Positions 34,666 to 44,785 of a stretch of 64,000 nucleotides of DNA are shown piece by piece. Numbering within the stretch: position 1 is the first letter of the stretch; every line of letters begins with the position of its first letter. Under the pieces are notes generated by a model. The model worked only from the letters and a program-made list of their open reading frames with translations. It was not told the origin of the DNA and did not search any database. A program made the position numbers and the translations under genes. The stretch is from NCBI GenBank assembly GCA_030068075.1, contig CM057831.1, forward strand, positions 9,405,370 through 9,469,369, given 5' to 3'. Origin of the DNA: Paguma larvata (Eukaryota; Chordata; Mammalia; Carnivora; Viverridae).

Positions 34666-37420
34666 TAAATAGGAAGCACTTAATTCAGCCATTTTGCCCA
34701 TAGCAAGGAAGCCAGGGAAAACTCCATGAAGGAAACACTTGACTAGGCCCTGAAGGATGAGTAAGGTTCTGCTATGGCGAGAAAAAAAACAGAATAGCAG
34801 AAGCGGCTTGGAAAAACACAGAGGTCTGGACCAGTGGTGTTTGATCAGGGAAGTGAGAAGTCCAGAGATTCCAGGGAAGGGGTTGATAGGCCAGGTCCCA
34901 AAGGACCTTGACAGAATGCTGAGGAGACCCAACACATCTTGTAGATAAAGGCTTCCTCCTCAATCTGCCTCCCACGTGACCCTGGGGACATCCTTATCCT
35001 CAGTCTCTCCATCAATACTGGGATAATCATGCTTCCCTTACCCTGTTCCCATGGAAGCTCCAAACTCTTTGTCACTGGGACTGGGTTGGCTGGCAGAGCC
35101 ATCTCCATGAATATCTGACAAGAGGTTCATGTACTAATTAAGCATTCATCTAATGTTGCATACGTGACAATCAATTATTAAAGACTTCCACTAAGAAGTT
35201 TTGGGGAGCAACCGGAGGGCAATGAACCAACTTTGGCCTACTCTTACCCAGAGGAACCACCTCAAGACTCATTCATTCATTCATTCCGGACAAAGGGCAT
35301 GGACTTTGGAAGTTCTGTGGTCTTTAGCCTCAGTTTCCTTGTCTACAAAATGGAAATACTAGCATCAATGTGTTGAGTTTTTATGAAATTAATGTATAGA
35401 GAGTGCCTGGCCCACAGTGGCACTAAATAAAGGATAGCTATTAGTTCTGAGGTGTAACACCTTAGTCTAGGAGCTGGGGATTTGAAAATGAGTAAAAGGC
35501 CTAAGAAAATAAGAATATAAATAGGAATAAGAAAATGACTAAGAGTCTTGGCCACAGGACCTCATGATCCACAAAACAGCATATGAATGTTGACTACAAA
35601 ATGCCATGAAAACTCAGAAAAAAAGGCTGAATTGGCAAGCTGACCCCGCACTTACAGCAGCAACACAAGTTTGCATTGTGAGTCCCTAAGCAGAAGTGGG
35701 TAGGCAGGGCCCTTCTAGCCCCTGCCATATCCCCTACAGGTCTCCCAGCACCTCCAGTGTTTGCTTGGGTTTGTCTCTGTCAAAAGTTTCTCTAAACTCC
35801 ACACTGAAAGACTTTCTAATTTGTAACTCAGGAGTTAAGTCCTCTCCAGCATGAGACCATTGTTGGCTGAACCTTAGGAGAAGGAACGGGCCCAGAGAGG
35901 CCCCATTCCAGCCCCCTCCTCTCCTGCACCAAGAAAAACCAGGACAAGGCCGCCGTCCCATTACCTTACATGTTGAGAAAGTGTCAAAGAGCAAGGCAGT
36001 GGGGTTTCTAGGGGCTGAAGTTAACTCTACTGGCCCCAAACGCCAACTCCACAAGTAGGCAGTGGGGGTGATGTGGGTTTATCTCCTCTCGCAGCACGTG
36101 TAAAGGAGCAGTGGGAACTTTTGACGATAGTTTTCTCCGTGGGAATCAATGGTGGTACGTGATGACTAAGGAAGCTCGTTCGACCTTAAATACATTGATT
36201 ACAATATAAGATCTAGATGCAGGGAAGGAACAGTCCTACTGTATCTGATCAGAACACCCTGCACCTTAGGATCCAAGCCAGGTGCTGGACTTTAGAAGGG
36301 GCGGCAAACTGGAGTGACCTCACAGAAGATAGGATGGGACTCAAAGTCACAGCTGAAGAAACTAGACAAAAGTAAGATGCGCCCAGCAGCTTTCTTAAAA
36401 TTTCACATAACTGTGACAAAACTTCCCAATCATAAAGGAGGTGCCGCAGTTAAGGGGGAAAAGGTCTTCCTGTCAGCTACTCGAGCACAATGAATTCCAG
36501 AGATCATTCCTTCAGTCCCTGCTTCAGGCTCCTGTGATATTCCCCAACCTACACAGCACCTGCAGGAGGCCAGGTTCAAGAATAGTTCTTCTAGTCTATT
36601 CAGTCTGTCCCTGGGCTTCATTTATGACTCTAGGACCCGCCTTGAGGCCACCCTCAAAGGTTCACCGTGAACCTGACCACCTCAGTCCTCTCCTCTGGTC
36701 CTTCATCCCGTATCTCCCGCCGCCTCTTATGTCAGCCTCTGGCTGGGTTGTCATGCTTCGTTCTGCCGCTGGATTGGGGATGGAGGGGAGGGGAGAGGCC
36801 CTATGTGGAGTGTCTATAGACACAATGAGACCCTCTATATATAAAGATTAATTTTCTACTACCTTTTATGCAAAAAGCGTCTGCTTCCTTTCTGATATAA
36901 GTTTCTGTACAAACCCTCCTCCTATTACCTTAAATTTAAGACTCCAGAAGAGAAAGAAAAATTTATTCCAACACATTTAAAATGTTGTCAGGTAAAAGAG
37001 GGGTTACTAGTCTGTTTTTGTAAGCCCCAGGATGAAAAATTCAGACAAATGGTGAAGCCACAGGGGAACATAACTGCAAATAGCTAGAGTTGCACGAGAA
37101 TGGGCTATGTACGTCCCTGGAAGTGTTGACAGGGTAGAAAGTGTTCGAACGTGGGTAGGAGCGGCACTTCCAGAAACGTGACCTGCCAGGGGACGCCAGC
37201 AGTTGCGTGGACATGAGAATCAGGTCTCTTTAAGGCCCTAACTTTGATTCTAGGATTCGTATAATTAGCAGTGTATTTCCATAGGACCAAAGGTTGGGAT
37301 AGCCGTTGAACTAGTAAACTGATAGAAAATACTTTTAAATTAATTGGTGCGGGCAAAGGGTCATGAAGAGAAGTCCTTATGGTACCCTCTACCTCTGAGA
37401 TTCCTATTTTATGATTCCAG
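34666..37420. other. DNA upstream of the new gene
   Basis: Old repeat text at 34680-34960 (GAAGGATGAGTAAGGTTCTG, AGAAGTCCAGAGATTCCAGG), a (TTCA)n run near 35270-35285 and a reverse MIR. A promoter or 5' exons of the new gene may lie here, but there is no CpG island and I could not fix an exon. Confidence 0.45.
35290..35450 (-). mobile_element. MIR element (minus strand)
   Basis: GCCTCAGTTTCCTTGTCTAC, AAAATGGAAATACTAG and GAGTGCCTGGCCCACAGTGG are reverse-complement MIR text. Confidence 0.8.
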
Positions 37421-37465
37421 GTTCTGAAGAGTGTCAGCTACTGGCAAATTCATACAGCTGACAAG

Positions 37466-37497
37466 ATGCAGGTCAACCTTCTGTCTCAGGACAACTG
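37466..37497 (+). CDS. New gene, exon 1 (possible start codon)
   Basis: ATG in a good context (A at -3) followed by ten codons to the donor ACTG|GTGAGTGTG, exit phase 2. The same frame is open upstream to an AG at 37419-37420 (VLKSVSYWQIHTADK), so this may instead be an internal exon starting at 37421. The donor runs straight into a (GT)n microsatellite. Confidence 0.6.
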
Positions 37498-37539
<42 letters not shown>

Positions 37540-40500
37540 TAGAGATGAGGGCAGGAGACAACAGACGTTTTCTGAAGGGCGCACCATGCACACACACATC
37601 TCCCACACATGGTGGAGATCCAGAACTGGACTTGAGAAATGGCAGCAGAGATAAGATCCAACAATCTTGAGACCCGACCAATTCCATAATCGCCCCCTCC
37701 CCTAGCTGCTGGTCCCAGGAGTGTTGTTAGGAAAACAGCCACTTCCACCTCCCCTCCCAAAGCCAGTAGGGTGGCTTTCCTATTAAATGAGGAGGACGCT
37801 GGCAACTTAAGACACCAAACCTTAGAACCAGTGCCAATCTGCCAAAGTATAGGCACTCACTTGGGAGCTGGGGACAGAGGGCAGGGCCGAGCAAGGATGC
37901 TACTGCAATCACCACCCAGAAAGCCAGAAGGCCACAGTGCCCACCTTCAGCCATCTCTGTGAGTTCTGTGACTGTGGCTGAGTGTCCTCTGGTCACCCCC
38001 TACCCAGCATCCCCCTTCTCAGTCCTCTACGTGTCCCCAAAGCTCCTGCTCTCTGTTTCTCTAACACAGGGTTGAGAGGCAGAAGACACAGGACACTTCT
38101 TATCCCGGGTACTGCTTTCACCCAGGGTGGCTCAGACCTTAGTGGTTTAAGGGCACACCTCCCCACAGAGTTCTTTACACCTGCTCCCCCCCACCGCTGC
38201 AGTCTCCCAACATCACCCATCAGAAAAATGGCTCTTTAGCAGGTCCGTTCTCCATCCTGCAGGTCACCACACACCCTACCCTCCACTTCACACTGGCCAG
38301 TCCAAAATGTTCTTTCTTCGCCCGCTAAAAAGCTGCTTCTAAAAGGGCAGCAGCCCCTTCTCTCCCAATCTCCCACCCTTTAACCTAAAATGCTGAGTCT
38401 AAGAGGGCCACCCTGCCTCCCTCTCCCTGAAAGTGTCAGCTGCTGGGAAATCCCTGTGGAGGGGCTTCTACAGGCCCCATGGGGTATATCCCTACAGCAT
38501 CAAAGCGAGCGAGGAAACAAACCCGACTCAAGTCTAACCCTCTCATGCTCCTAGAGACTACTCTTTCCTCTGCCTCTTAGGAAACACAGACACAGCAACT
38601 ATACCAAGCCCTGGGGTAGGGCATCGCCCTATCCAGAGTTCGGCCCATCGACCGGTGAGTCCACCACCAACCAATGTCATCATAAGCCACCTCTCCCACA
38701 ACCACCACTCGTTTCAAGGCCAAAAAACAAAAAGAAAAAAAAAAAAAAGACTTGAAATGCTCATTTAAAATAACTGCTGTTGAAATGTCACATGCCCTTA
38801 AGTGCAGAGAAAGCACTGCACAATCACACACGCACATACACACACACACACACACACATACATACACACCCATCCTGCCCAGTTCCTACTGCTTGGGGCC
38901 TCAAATAAACTCAGTTTGGGTCCTATCCCATGGTTACACCAGTAACAGCCCAGCTCTGCCCTGAGGGGGTGGGGTAAGGGTAACGGTTAAGGGAAGGCTG
39001 CCATGAGGTACAAGAGGAAGACTCGCTGGAACAGGTCAACCACTACTCCTCCCCCTGCTCTAGACACCCCCTCTCCTGGGGACAGAAGACCCGGCCCACC
39101 TGACCACCCTGCTTCAAACAGCCCAGCCCTCAATCCCACCCCGCAAGACACGCTGGCTCTCCAAACCCAGCCGGGGAACCGCCATCCTGGTGTTCAGGTA
39201 AGGTGGGGAGTGAGATGCGAGTGCACCCAACAGGACACGTGCCCCTGAGACAGCGGAATGCTCGTGGAAATGTCTCAATGTGTGAAGCGCCTCCTCCATG
39301 CCAGGCACCATGCTGGAAACTTTGTCTCAGATCCTCTCCAGTCACCCAGAAAGAGAGTTTACAAATAAGGAAACTGTGGCTCAGAGAAGTTGGGGAACTT
39401 GCTAGAAAGTAGCACCTGACTACTCTCACTCTAAGAGAGCCATCCCCCACTGACTTCCCCAATTAAGATGGAGAGATCAGAAGGAACCCACTCGGGGGAA
39501 GCAGCAGCAGGCGGGTTGCTTTGCAGGAGTCAGAAGCCCAGGAGGAAATAGCCCCAGGAGATATTAAATACCGCCTGGAGCCCCTTCCCAAGGCTCCGCT
39601 CCAGTCACAACGCCCAAGCTACTTCAACAAGCACAGAAGGCCTCGGTGGCTCTCCTTCGGTACAACCTATGAAGAATGTTACAAGCCCGGGAGGATACAG
39701 CCTGTGACTTACCATGGGGAGAAGCCCTCCCATTCAGGTCAGACTTAGCCTGGTGGCAGACAAGGGTAACCGGATAGAGTGGCACTCTGTATAAACCCAC
39801 CTACCTCACCCTTCCCTGGGAGCACTCCTGTCCCCCTGCTGATCCCAGGGGTGGGAACCACCAGCCCAGGAGAATACAATAAGCAGTAAGGGCCCCAGCC
39901 TTGTCTCTTTAAGAGCCCTTCAGGCAATATTTGGCTACAAGGCCAGCCAGAAGCACTCTGGGAGGGGACCACCCCCACCACCCCATCCTAGCCTACACTC
40001 TTTCCTATTTAGGCTAGACCAATGAGCAGCCCTGTCGTCCAGGCTTTCAAAGCTCTCATGACCCAAAAAGGGGTGGGAGAAAACTCTGGATTCCATATTA
40101 AAGATTCTTTAGTTCTGGTCTTGGGGAGACAATCCTGGAGGTCCGACTGGCAGAAGAGGCAATGCTCTTATATTTGGGTCTATTTTTCCCATTATAAAAG
40201 GTTTGGTTCCATAGGACGAGCTGTGCAGAAGCCTAGGCTGGGGTCCAGGTCCACACCTTTACTTTCAAGACCTTCCGTCTCAAGACTTTCCCGCCCAGAG
40301 GAGACCCTCTGCATGCTTTCTTGCTCCCTTCAGGTGACACTACTCATCAGGTTTCCTTGCAGAGCCCTCTTCTTGGCCGGTCCCTGTTCCCAATTCACGT
40401 TCAGGGCAGAAAAATAGGACCAACAGTGCGTCCAGGCTACGTGGAGTACATGGGCCAATACCAGAGTGACTTCCAAGCCTCAGAGTGGAATCAAGTCCTC

Positions 40501-43309
40501 AAAACTGACCCAGACAAAAGAAGCCAGGGGATCCAGTGAGTAACCAGAACTGTTGGCAAGCTGCAGGGTTGCCGTGGGGAAGGGGCCAGAGGAGGGTTCT
40601 ACTGCCCAAGAGGAAGGTACAGACGGTCCCCGACTTACGATGGTTTCATTTACAATTTTTTGACTTTCCGATGGTGCAAAAGTGATGCACATTCAGTAGA
40701 AACCGTGCTTCAAATCATGCATCCGGATCTTTCCCCAGGCTAGTGCTACGCAACCCGGACCCCCTGGTGCCGCTGAGCGGTGGCAGCGAGCCGCAGCTCC
40801 CCGTCAGCCCCGCGATCACGAGGGTCCCCTGACAACGTTTCTGCACCCCTGCAGCCATTCTGGTTCACTCTCAGTACAGTATTCAGTACGTGACATGAGC
40901 ACTTTCTGATAAAACAGGCTTTGTTGCCCATCTGCGGGCTAACGTAAGTGTTCTGAGCACATTTAAGGGAGGCTAGGCTCTGCTACAATGTTCGGTAGTT
41001 CAGATGCATTAAATAAATGCATTTTCCACTAAAGATATTTCCAACTTATGATGGGTTTATGTAGACGTACCCCCATCATAAGATCTGTAATAATTGAGAA
41101 CTCAGTCTTCTGTCCAATTCAGACATGGCTATAGAAGGCAACAAAGCAAAGGACTAAACGTTTTAGAATCCTGGATCTCCAACTAGTTCAGATTCTTTTC
41201 GTCCTCACCTCACCCTAAGTTTTGGGCATGCCGCTCATAACTGGGGGTAAGTCTCTTCCCCTGTGCGTCTCTGGGAGACACAAGCTCTACCTGCAGGCCA
41301 GGAGGTAGAGCCGCCAGGCTTGTCTGGTACTCATGTTACAGAGAATCGGGCATTCCCCTTGCCCATCCTTGTCCTGGCTTCTCCCCTGTTAAAGCCTGCT
41401 TCTCCTGGAGGCCCGGAATGGCCCTCTGCTTCCCTCTGACTCACCCCTGAAAGGTTAGAAGGCCCAGCTCCAACGCAGAGCCAGGCACACGCACACAGTG
41501 CCACACAAATGTTACAGAAATGTGCTACTCCACAGGGGGAGAGGAGAGAATGACCCTCACTGGGAAGCCATGAGGGACGCGAGCCTAGCAAATTCGAAAG
41601 CTCTGTTCCCCCTTCCCCAACACACATACCTCCAAGCTCATTCCCAAGACCACATTCTCTGAGCCGAGCCTCTAGCTGCCTAGCAGGGCGTTCTAGAAAC
41701 GCTCTGCGTCGCCCTATCCTTTGGCTGCAGGCGTCGCGTCCTCTCTGCTGGGTCTTAGCATGATAACGAGGGAGTATGAAACAGAAACAGAGACAAAATA
41801 AATTAAAATTTTCTTTTCAGAGGAAATGTAAGTATGTATTCGACATTACCTGGAAGCGCCCTGCACAGTTTCGGCAGACACACACATGAAAAGCAAAAGA
41901 AAGCATGCAGATGGCCGGGCGCCCCTCTCTCTGGGATGCCTGGATCGGTTCACGGGTATAGGTCCCGACTTCTAGAGATGTTTTTACCCCACGCAGCAAA
42001 TACATCCAGGCTGTGCAGAAACTCACTGCCCCTGGCTGGCAGCCCACGACGCATCAGCGTCCGAAGGCGAAACAGCTGAAGCAGGAGAGGCCCATCCTGG
42101 GTAGGAAGAGCGCTGTCAACTTTGATGGAGACACACTGGCCAGGGTAAAGTGCCCAAGCTCTCTGTCAAGAGGTAATCCGCGTGAGGGCCCTAACTACTC
42201 CCTCGACCCAAGGAGGGGTGTGGGGCTAGACAGGGAACGAAGGGAAAAGCTTACCCTACCAGGACACCCAACCCCACTTGTCTTGAGAAATCCAGAAATT
42301 TTACTTTCCTGAATCTGCAACCACTTACGGACTCTGATATTTGTCCCTGACCACAGAGGTGAGGTACGTATGCACTTAACATATGCTTGACACGTGGTAA
42401 GTACTTTACAAAAGATAGCGATTAAAATCATCGCTATTATTATTTCCCCAGTCACGCATTCCTCTCTTCCCAGATGTCTTATCTACCTCCTCCCAACTCC
42501 CCGGGAAAAACAGTCAAGGGTAAGTGCCCCTCTAGCACGCTCAGGGTCTTCGAAGCCAAGTTACAAACTGAAACTACCAGCAAGCAATTCCTCCAGGACC
42601 GCAGAACTCAGCCCCAAATAGGTCTCCAAGACCCTCATCACAGAGGCTCTGAGAAGCCCCTGGTAAGAACTTCCGTTGTGGGCAGGGGACAGTGCTTGGG
42701 ACTCCCCCTTCGCCTCTCACCTTGCTATTGGGGTGAGGGTGGGTGGGGGGAGACCTGTAGGGAGAGGAGAGTCTGATGTTTAAAACCTGGATCTGTCTCC
42801 ACCTAGAGCAATTCTGAGCAAGTTAACCTCTCTGCACAAATGTTTTCTCCTCTGCCAAAAGAAAAAGGAAACAAACCTTGCTCACTAAGCACCCGACATT
42901 GCATTTTTATCTGTGACTCCTTCTAACTCCATAGCTGACAGACGGTGCTGAGCCTAACAGGCAGGGAGGGGAAGATTTACTCCTTTTTCAGCTGGCTGCT
43001 CTCTGTCCCCTCAGAAGAGTGTGGCTTCACAGGCACCAACTCAGGATCAAACTACCACCCGGATCTCCTACATGCCCTTGTTTTCTGAAAGGCTGAACCT
43101 CTGTAAGCCCAAGGTCAACAGCACCAAACGGGAGCCAAACACGATTTCTCTACTGAGCAAAGGAAAACACTCAGGTACAAAGGAAATTTGTCTTCCCAGA
43201 TACAATACTGTTTGCATATGGCAAAAAAAAAAAAAAAAAAAGTCTTGGGGCAGACATAATTTGGCTCCAGTCTGGCCCCATAATCTTTCTGCCTATTTTT
43301 ACAGACTAG
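37466..43309 (+). CDS. Unrecognised eight-exon gene, about 383+ codons, convergent to BUD13
   Basis: Eight plus-strand segments (37466-37497, 38581-38654, 39064-39197, 39527-39737, 40334-40535, 41997-42144, 42474-42662, 43015-43174) have canonical GT-AG borders. They join in exit phases 2,1,0,1,2,0,0,1 without one stop, about 1,150 nt. The predicted protein starts MQVNLLSQDNWKHRHSNY. It has no signal peptide or membrane segment, is basic and rich in Pro, Gln, Lys and Tyr, and carries short elements such as LSFGTTYEECYKPGR, RPGYVEYMGQYQSDF, GWQPTTHQRPK and TTTRISYMPLFSERL. Such scattered Tyr/Pro/Arg motifs recall sperm or ciliary microtubule-associated proteins (SAXO type), but this is a guess. 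From memory, mouse has an uncharacterised testis gene (4931429L15Rik) beside Bud13; I cannot verify orthology. The start may lie further upstream, because the first exon is open back to a possible acceptor at 37420. The 3' end is unresolved: a strong acceptor at 43304 gives an almost immediate stop at 43307-43309, and a weaker one at 43416 adds about 48 codons. Confidence 0.78.
37501..37538 (+). repeat. (GT)n microsatellite at a splice donor
   Basis: About 19 GT units in an uninterrupted run, starting directly after the GTGAG of the exon 1 donor of the new gene. Confidence 0.95.
38581..38654 (+). CDS. New gene, exon 2
   Basis: 74-bp exon. Strong acceptor (CTCTTTCCTCTGCCTCTTAG) and donor ACCG|GTGAGT. 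It completes the split Trp codon and reads KHRHSNYTKPWGRASPYPEF, then GPST. Exit phase 1. Confidence 0.75.
38829..38868. repeat. (CA)n microsatellite
   Basis: CA-rich run with a few TA interruptions in the second intron of the new gene. Probably length-polymorphic. Confidence 0.9.
39064..39197 (+). CDS. New gene, exon 3 (Pro-rich)
   Basis: 134-bp exon. Acceptor CTCCTCCCCCTGCTCTAG, donor TTCAG|GTAAGG. It encodes a proline/asparagine/glutamine-rich linker (DTPSPGDRRPGPPDHPASNS, then PALNPTPQDTLALQTQPGN). Exit phase 0. Low complexity makes it the least distinctive exon, but both splice sites are good. Confidence 0.72.
39260..39415 (+). mobile_element. MIR element between exons 3 and 4 of the new gene
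   Basis: CATGCCAGGCACCATGCTGG, ACAAATAAGGAAACTGTGGC and TCAGAGAAGTTGGGGAACTT are MIR text. Confidence 0.8.
39527..39737 (+). CDS. New gene, exon 4 (GTTYEECYKPGR)
   Basis: 211-bp exon. Acceptor GGTTGCTTTGCAG, donor CATTCAG|GTCAGA. It encodes EIAPGDIKYRLEPLPKAPLQ, PSYFNKHRRPRWLSFGTTY and EECYKPGRIQPVTYHGEKP. Exit phase 1. The sequence looks like ordinary conserved protein, with no low complexity. Confidence 0.8.
40334..40535 (+). CDS. New gene, exon 5 (RPGYVEYMGQYQSDF)
   Basis: 202-bp exon. Acceptor TTGCTCCCTTCAG, donor ATCCA|GTGAGT. It encodes SLQSPLLGRSLFPIHVQGRK, IGPTVRPGYVEYMGQYQSDF and QASEWNQVLKTDPDKRSQGI. Exit phase 2. Confidence 0.8.
40618..41092. mobile_element. Non-autonomous Tigger-like (MER-type) DNA transposon
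   Basis: Left end GTCCCCGACTTACGATGG and right end ACTTATGATGGG...CCCCATCATAAG are imperfect terminal inverted repeats. The interior has the AT-rich text typical of old non-autonomous pogo/Tigger copies, with a GC-rich insert near 40740-40850. It lies in the intron between exons 5 and 6 of the new gene. The exact family name is not certain. Confidence 0.6.
41997..42144 (+). CDS. New gene, exon 6
   Basis: 148-bp exon. Acceptor TTTTTACCCCACGCAG is chosen because it alone restores the frame from exon 5; the nearby AG at 42011-42012 would not. Donor GCCAGG|GTAAAG. It encodes KYIQAVQKLTAPGWQPTTHQ, RPKAKQLKQERPILGRKSAV and NFDGDTLAR. Exit phase 0. Confidence 0.77.
42474..42662 (+). CDS. New gene, exon 7
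   Basis: 189-bp exon, phase 0 on both sides. Acceptor TTCCTCTCTTCCCAG, donor CCCCTG|GTAAGA. It encodes MSYLPPPNSPGKTVKGKCPS, FEAKLQTETTSKQFLQDRRT and PQIGLQDPHHRGSEKPL. An internal GGTAAGT at 42519-42525 could act as an alternative donor, but it would leave in phase 1, which exon 8 does not accept. Confidence 0.77.
43015..43174 (+). CDS. New gene, exon 8 (TTTRISYMPLF)
   Basis: 160-bp exon. Acceptor CTCTCTGTCCCCTCAG, donor CACTCAG|GTACAA. It encodes SVASQAPTQDQTTTRISYMP, LFSERLNLCKPKVNSTKREP and NTISLLSKGKHS. Exit phase 1. Confidence 0.78.
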
Positions 43310-43416
43310 CCCAGCTGCCTGAGAGCCGGCTCGAGAAGTACTTTTGACAACAAGACCCAAAATTCCAAAAAAAAATAATTGGGAGGAAAAAAATGCCCAA
43401 ATAATCTATGCAAAAG

Positions 43417-43562
43417 TGCACAGTTGGGGACCTACGTATCCTAGCCTTAAAACTGAGGTCCCACCACAACTTCCTTACATCGTGGACTCAGCTTTCCCAC
43501 TGGGATTTCCCAGCCACGCCCCCAAAGACCCCAGCTCTTTGAAACGAACTGAGCAAGGGTGA
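43417..43562 (+). CDS. Alternative terminal exon of the new gene (weak)
   Basis: If the acceptor AAAAG at 43412-43416 is used, the phase-1 frame continues as HSWGPTYPSLKTEVPPQLPY, IVDSAFPLGFPSHAPKDPSS and LKRTEQG, ending in TGA at 43560-43562. The composition resembles the rest of the protein, which favours it. The acceptor has a poor pyrimidine tract, which does not. A donor-like AGG|GTGAGT overlaps the stop, so a further exon is also possible. Confidence 0.35.
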
Positions 43563-44439
43563 GTAACCTCTTTAGAAAGAAAGGATGCACTTTGAGTCTT
43601 AGAAGGTGAGTGTACCCCAGGATTTCTGAGGGAAAAGAGATCAGACTATTTCCCCCTAACTAATGACTTTTCTCAAGTCAGTACCATTGACTAATTACAT
43701 TCTATTTGAGCTACAGTGTCTGCTCACTACTGCTTTTTCTCCCTCTTTACATTCTCTGAGGTTATAATTCATATAAAAATTCACCTTTTTAAAGTGTATA
43801 TTCCAGTAGTTTTTAGTGCTGCTCACTGCCACTCAAGTCTAAACTTCAGGGTGGAGAAAGTGGTGCAGGAAAGGAAGGAGAACAAGAGGGTCTGAATTTG
43901 ATTGAAACAAACAAACAAAATCTTCCATGTAGAGAAAGTATTCCAAAGCCTAAGGGAGAATCCGATCAAAATCTAAATACCAGGTCTCTCTCTTAAAAAA
44001 ACTTACCATATTGAAAATAGGACTATGCTTCTGGTTTTAAGGTAGGGATAAGAAATGGAAGAGGCAACTGAATTTAGCCATCTCTCTTCTTGAGAGATGC
44101 TAAAACATGGATAAGACGCAGGGGCCTCCTTTCCTCGGTCAGGAAAAGGCATATCACACTGCCCTCTAGTAGCCAGCCTAGGAAATGACAGCCAGCCGCC
44201 TGAGGGACAGACTTGGAGGTCTCTGCCCTGGAGGACGTGCTGGGCTCACACACACAAAGGTAGAAAATCGGAAGGAGAAGGAATTCATAAATTTTCAACA
44301 AGGCCTACTAAACACAGAGCTCACCTACAACAGAATCTACCTACTTCCCCTCCAACTCGGTCTGTTTGAAAACACATAGATTCCTTTGTTAAGGAGGAAA
44401 AAAAATGTGGTGTAAGGTTTCCGAATTATCTGAGCCTGT
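43563..44439. other. Region downstream of the new gene
   Basis: AT-richer unique DNA. No clear AATAAA close to either proposed stop of the new gene, so its 3' end is open. No exon recognised. Confidence 0.4.
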
Positions 44440-44785
44440 CTCACTTAGTCCATTCAGGCTGCTATAACAGCAATACCCTATACTGGGAGGCTGACCCCAC
44501 ATATGTTTATTTCTCACAGGTCTGGAGGCCTGGGGGTCCAAGATCAAGACACTAGCAGATTGATTTGGTGTCTGACGGGCGCTCACTTCCTGGTTCACAG
44601 AGGCCAGCTGCTCGCTGTGCCCTCACATGGCAGAAAGAACAAGGACACTAATCTCATTTGTGAAGCCCCACCGTCAGGTCTTAATCACCTCCTAAAATGC
44701 CTACCTCCTAACATCATCACATCGGGGCTAGGATTTCAACATGGGAATGTGGGGGGATACGGGGCTCAGTCCATAACAGCCTCTT
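44440..44785 (+). repeat. Ancient interspersed repeat (TTAGTCCATTC family)
   Basis: Opening TTAGTCCATTCAGGCTGCTA, middle TTTATTTCTCACAGGTCTGG and CCTCACATGGCAGAAAGAAC, end GGATTTCAACATGGGAATGT and CAGTCCATAACAGC. I recognise it as a common mammalian repeat, family name not certain. Confidence 0.65.

Noticed and set aside
42474..42525. Short alternative exon ending at the internal GGTAAGT
   Set aside because: It would leave in phase 1, while exon 8 is entered in phase 0; the longer exon ending at 42662 keeps the frame.
44185..44379. 64-codon frame as a possible further exon of the new gene
   Set aside because: No acceptor that keeps phase with either proposed end, and no similarity in composition to the other exons.
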